NCBI GenBank assembly: GCA_965228695.1 | Contig: CBDDIB010000002.1 | Location: 186,001-250,000, forward strand | Length of the DNA stretch: 64,000 nt | From: JAJFJD01 sp965228695 | Lineage (GTDB): Bacteria > Pseudomonadota > Alphaproteobacteria > UBA8366 | Reading direction: 5' to 3' | Part shown: positions 61,111 to 64,000 of the stretch, piece after piece | How the letters are laid out: each line of letters starts with the position of its first letter | Position numbering within the stretch: position 1 is the stretch's first letter | The notes under the pieces: generated by a model | The model's input: only the letters and a program-made list of their open reading frames with translations | Database searches by the model: none | What the model was told of the DNA's origin: nothing | Position numbers and translations under genes: made by a program

Positions 61111-62099
61111 CCGAACCCCTCCTTCAATCGAACGACGTCAGCCGCCTCTTCACCGTCGGCGCGGGGGTGTTCAGCAAGAAACAATCGCTGACCGCGGTCA
61201 ACGGCGTGTCACTCAACGTGAACAAGGGCGATGTCCTGGCGCTGGTCGGCGAGTCCGGCTGCGGCAAATCCACCCTCGCCCTGATGCTCCTGGGCCTCTT
61301 GCCTGCGTCGGGCGGTACGATCCTGCTCAACGGCCAGCCTGTGTCGAGCATTCCACGGCTGGAACTGGCCCGGCGCGTGCAACCTATTTTCCAGGACCCG
61401 TATTCGTCCCTGAATCCGCGCAAGACCATCGGCGATATCATTTCGCTGCCGCTGCGCGTGCACAATATCGGCGCGCCCGAGGAACGGCAGGGCATGCTCG
61501 AATCGATCATGGACCTGGTCGGATTGCCGTCACGGTATGTCACGAACTATCCGAACCAGCTTTCCGGCGGTCAGCGGCAACGCGTGGCGATCGCCCGCGC
61601 ACTGATCATGCGGCCGGAATTGGTCATTTGCGACGAGCCGACCTCCGCGCTCGACGTGTCGGTGCAATCGCAGATCCTCAACCTGCTGATGGACCTGCGC
61701 GAGGAACTCGGCCTGACCTATGTGCTGATCAGCCATAACCTGGCGGTGGTCGAGCATATCGCGACACGCGTTGCGGTGATGTATCTCGGCAGGATCGTGG
61801 AAGAGCGTGAAACCGACGCTTTATTCACCAAGGCCGAACACCCCTACACGCAAGCCCTGCTGGCGTCGGTGCTGACGCCCGAACCGCGCCTCGGCATTCC
61901 GGATTCGCACCTCGGAATCGAGTTTCCCAATCCGATCGATCCCCCATCGGGCTGCACTTTCCATCCACGGTGCCCGCACGCCGCCGATGCCTGCGGCATT
62001 CGCGCGCCCCGGCAAATTCCGCGCGAAGACGGCGCCTTCGTCGAGTGCCACATCTACGACGACGATGAGGCGGTGACGACCAAACCAGAAGCAGCATGA
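61107..62099 (+). CDS. ABC transporter ATP-binding protein (DppF/OppF type)
   Basis: This 330-residue ATPase has Walker A GESGCGKST, signature LSGGQRQRVAIARAL, Walker B LVICDEPTSALDVS and the C-terminal cysteine region CTFHPRCPHAADACGI. It completes a five-gene peptide/nickel-type importer. It overlaps the upstream ATPase and the downstream DUF1194 gene by ATGA. Confidence 0.95.
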   Translation: MTEPLLQSNDVSRLFTVGAGVFSKKQSLTAVNGVSLNVNKGDVLALVGESGCGKSTLALMLLGLLPASGGTILLNGQPVSSIPRLELARRVQPIFQDPYSSLNPRKTIGDIISLPLRVHNIGAPEERQGMLESIMDLVGLPSRYVTNYPNQLSGGQRQRVAIARALIMRPELVICDEPTSALDVSVQSQILNLLMDLREELGLTYVLISHNLAVVEHIATRVAVMYLGRIVEERETDALFTKAEHPYTQALLASVLTPEPRLGIPDSHLGIEFPNPIDPPSGCTFHPRCPHAADACGIRAPRQIPREDGAFVECHIYDDDEAVTTKPEAA

Positions 62100-62848
62100 T
62101 GCGGCGGGCCGGATCGATAGGGGTTCGGTTTCTTCTTCTCGGCCTGCTGATGCTGAGTCCCGCCGCGAAGGCATTCGCCGAAGCGGTCGATCTCGCGCTG
62201 GTGTTGGCCGTCGACTCCTCCGAAAGCATCGACAACGAAGAGGTCAAGCTGCAGCGCGAGGGATACATCTCGGCGATCAAGGATGCCGGCATCCTGCATG
62301 CGATCCAGAAGGGCAAGCACGGCAAGATCGCGCTGGCGTATTTCGAATGGGCCGATGTGAACAATCAGAGGCTGCTCATCGATTGGACAACCGTTTCCGA
62401 CGAGGCGAGCGCCGTTGCGTTCGGCGATCGGCTGAAAGCATCGCCGATTCTGGACGGTCACTTTACGTCGATCAGTTCGGCGATCAGCTACGCAATGACG
62501 CTGCTGGATAACAATCCCTATAAGACCAAACGCCGCGTCATCGATGTTTCCGGCGATGGGCGCAACAACAACGGCCCGCCGCTGGCACAGATGCAGGCCG
62601 AGGCCGTCAAACGTAAGATCACGATCAACGGTCTGCCGATCGTCAACGACCGGGATCGCCAATATTCCGGCCTGCCGCCGGACGACATCGAAAGCTATTA
62701 CCGTAAGAACGTGATCGCCGGGACCAACGCGTTTATCGTCGTCGCAAAGAATTTCGAGGATTTCGAGCGGGCGATTATCCGCAAGCTCATGCGCGAGATC
62801 GTCGACGCCGGCCCACACCAGGATTTCGCCGATGCGCAACGGCCCTGA
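62096..62848 (+). CDS. DUF1194 / von Willebrand A-like protein with signal peptide
   Basis: This 250-residue protein has a signal peptide (FLLLGLLMLSPAAKAFAEA) and a vWA-like domain with a MIDAS-type DSSES (ALVLAVDSSESIDNEEV), SISSAISYAMTLL and IDVSGDGRNNNG. DUF1194 proteins have unknown function and are mostly in alphaproteobacteria. Overlap with the upstream ATPase gene (ATGA) places it in the transporter operon; an extracytoplasmic metal-dependent adhesion or assembly role is possible. Confidence 0.85.
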   Translation: MMRRAGSIGVRFLLLGLLMLSPAAKAFAEAVDLALVLAVDSSESIDNEEVKLQREGYISAIKDAGILHAIQKGKHGKIALAYFEWADVNNQRLLIDWTTVSDEASAVAFGDRLKASPILDGHFTSISSAISYAMTLLDNNPYKTKRRVIDVSGDGRNNNGPPLAQMQAEAVKRKITINGLPIVNDRDRQYSGLPPDDIESYYRKNVIAGTNAFIVVAKNFEDFERAIIRKLMREIVDAGPHQDFADAQRP

Positions 62849-62871
62849 TCCTTTACGCTAGAGGACACCCC

Positions 62872-63978
62872 ATGCTCGACCAGACCGACACACCCTATAT
62901 TCCGAAAGCAAGTGACGATTGGGACCGGGCGACGCCGCAGGACCTTGGCTTCGATGCCGGCAAATTAACCGAGGCGGTCGATTACGCGCGTTCCGTCGAA
63001 ACGCTCTGGACGCGCGATCTGGACCGGCCGGTCGCGGACATGATGCACGAACCGGCGCCGTACAACGCCAAGGTCGGCCCAACCAAGGAACGGGGTGAGC
63101 AGAGCGGGCTGATTCTGCGGGGCGGCCGGATCGCCGCCGAATGGGGCACGACCGACCGCGCCGACATGACGTTCAGCGCGACCAAGAGCTACCTCGCGAT
63201 CTGCTTCGGGCTTGCCTGTGACCGGGGGCTCATCCCGGACGTCCACGCGCCGGCCCGCGACCTGGTCGACAACGGCTGCTTCGAGTCCCCGCAAAACCGC
63301 GACATCACGTGGCATATGCTGTTCCAGCAGACCAGCGAGTGGAGCGGTGAATTGTGGGGCAAGCCGGACTGGCTGGACCACCACCGGCACACGGACAAGA
63401 AAGGCACCAAACGCGAGATGAAGGAGCCCGGCAGCCATTGGGAATACAATGACGTGCGGGTGAACTTGGCAAGCCTCGCGCTGTTGCATGTCTGGAAGCG
63501 GCCGCTGCCGGACGTGCTGCGCGAATACATCATGGATCCGATCGGCGCCTCCGACACTTGGGAATGGCACGGCTACGAAAATTCGTGGGTCGAGATCGAC
63601 GGCAAGAAGATGCAGTCGGTGTCGGGCGGTGGGCATTGGGGCGGCGGCCTGTTCATCAATACCTTCGATCACGCCCGGGTCGGCTTGCTGATGCAGCGCC
63701 GGGGCAACTGGGGCGGCACGCAACTGCTGTCGGAAGACTTCATCGCGAAGGCGCTGGAACCCTGCCCGCATAACCCGAACTACGGCTATATGTTCTGGCT
63801 GAACGGTCCGCGCGAACGCGGCCCCAGCGCACCGGTCAGCAGCTTCTTCCTGGCCGGGGCCGGGTTCAACGTCGTCTGGATCGATCCGGACCACGACCTC
63901 GTCACGGTGCTGCGCTGGGTCCAGAAGGAGAAAGCGGACGGCGTCTACAACCGTATTCTGGCCGCCCTGTCCGGCTAG
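62872..63978 (+). CDS. beta-lactamase-fold serine hydrolase
   Basis: This 368-residue protein has the SxxK motif SATK (Ser102, Lys105) of class C beta-lactamase/D-aminopeptidase relatives. A Tyr in HWEYNDVRVNL (192) is the probable second catalytic residue. No signal peptide is seen. Placement behind a peptide-type importer suggests hydrolysis of imported D-amino-acid peptides or esters, but the substrate is not predictable. It lies 23 bases after the DUF1194 gene. Confidence 0.88.
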   Translation: MLDQTDTPYIPKASDDWDRATPQDLGFDAGKLTEAVDYARSVETLWTRDLDRPVADMMHEPAPYNAKVGPTKERGEQSGLILRGGRIAAEWGTTDRADMTFSATKSYLAICFGLACDRGLIPDVHAPARDLVDNGCFESPQNRDITWHMLFQQTSEWSGELWGKPDWLDHHRHTDKKGTKREMKEPGSHWEYNDVRVNLASLALLHVWKRPLPDVLREYIMDPIGASDTWEWHGYENSWVEIDGKKMQSVSGGGHWGGGLFINTFDHARVGLLMQRRGNWGGTQLLSEDFIAKALEPCPHNPNYGYMFWLNGPRERGPSAPVSSFFLAGAGFNVVWIDPDHDLVTVLRWVQKEKADGVYNRILAALSG

Positions 63979-64000
63979 ATACCGCCGCCCAACCGCACCG

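Noticed and set aside
1..64000. tRNA, rRNA, CRISPR arrays, insertion sequences, prophage or attachment sites
   Set aside because: Looked for cloverleaf-like, rRNA-like, regularly spaced repeat and transposase signals; none was found by eye.

Overview
The window is GC-rich (roughly 64% by eye), densely packed chromosomal DNA with about 60 protein genes. It looks like a free-living, respiring alphaproteobacterium, probably Rhodospirillales-like. Supporting this are the complete ccoNOQP-ccoGHIS (fix-type) cluster, PHA metabolism genes with a PhaR regulator, an argD-argF-hslO operon, neighbouring apaG and folE, and many ATGA/GTGA/TTGA start-stop overlaps. I see no rRNA, tRNA, CRISPR array, insertion sequence or prophage. 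The taxonomic placement is inference.

Layout. 1-5.3 kb is a catabolic-looking block: 5'-truncated hydroxychromene-carboxylate isomerase-like gene, LysR regulator, MFS carrier, Fe(II)/2-oxoglutarate dioxygenase coupled to an alpha/beta hydrolase, and a RidA/CnbZ-like protein. 5.4-10.8 kb holds a small membrane protein, a molybdopterin oxidoreductase, a MocR-type regulator with a clear upstream inverted repeat, and an orphan GAF-histidine kinase. 11.1-13.0 kb is a radical SAM/SPASM-like enzyme followed by a divergent, Cys-containing metallophosphoesterase-fold protein; this pair is the best candidate here for an undescribed pathway. 13.0-18.1 kb has a CoA-transferase with a MaoC hydratase, apaG, folE, trkH and a lipoprotein. 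18.2-21.2 kb is argD-argF-hslO. 21.3-28.9 kb is mixed: ABC-2 permease, possible small RNA locus, PH-like membrane protein, recX, methyltransferase, GST, cupin, a NUDIX/EamA/HAD operon and an aldo-keto reductase.

29.0-33.5 kb is a polyhydroxyalkanoate locus (phaB, phaA, class III-type phaC, a short phaE-like partner, divergent phaR) with palindromes that could be PhaR operators. 33.5-39.9 kb has a PAS-GGDEF-EAL protein with degenerate motifs, an AT-rich island, a hydrolase-fold protein lacking its nucleophile, an isocitrate lyase/PEP mutase family member with altered active-site motifs, a PNPOx-like flavoprotein and a DHA2 exporter. 39.9-47.6 kb is the whole cbb3 oxidase structural and assembly set on the minus strand, with a perfect FNR/FixK box shared with a divergent 60-residue membrane protein.

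48.0-54.0 kb holds a ComA-like phosphosulfolactate synthase, a ketopantoate reductase-like protein, a Na+/Ca2+ exchanger-family protein, a CocE-type hydrolase and a leaderless substrate-binding-like protein. 54.2-56.1 kb encodes a membrane Cache-HAMP adenylate/guanylate cyclase. 56.6-64.0 kb is a complete oligopeptide-type ABC transporter operon whose last ATPase overlaps a DUF1194 von Willebrand-like protein, followed by a beta-lactamase-fold serine hydrolase.
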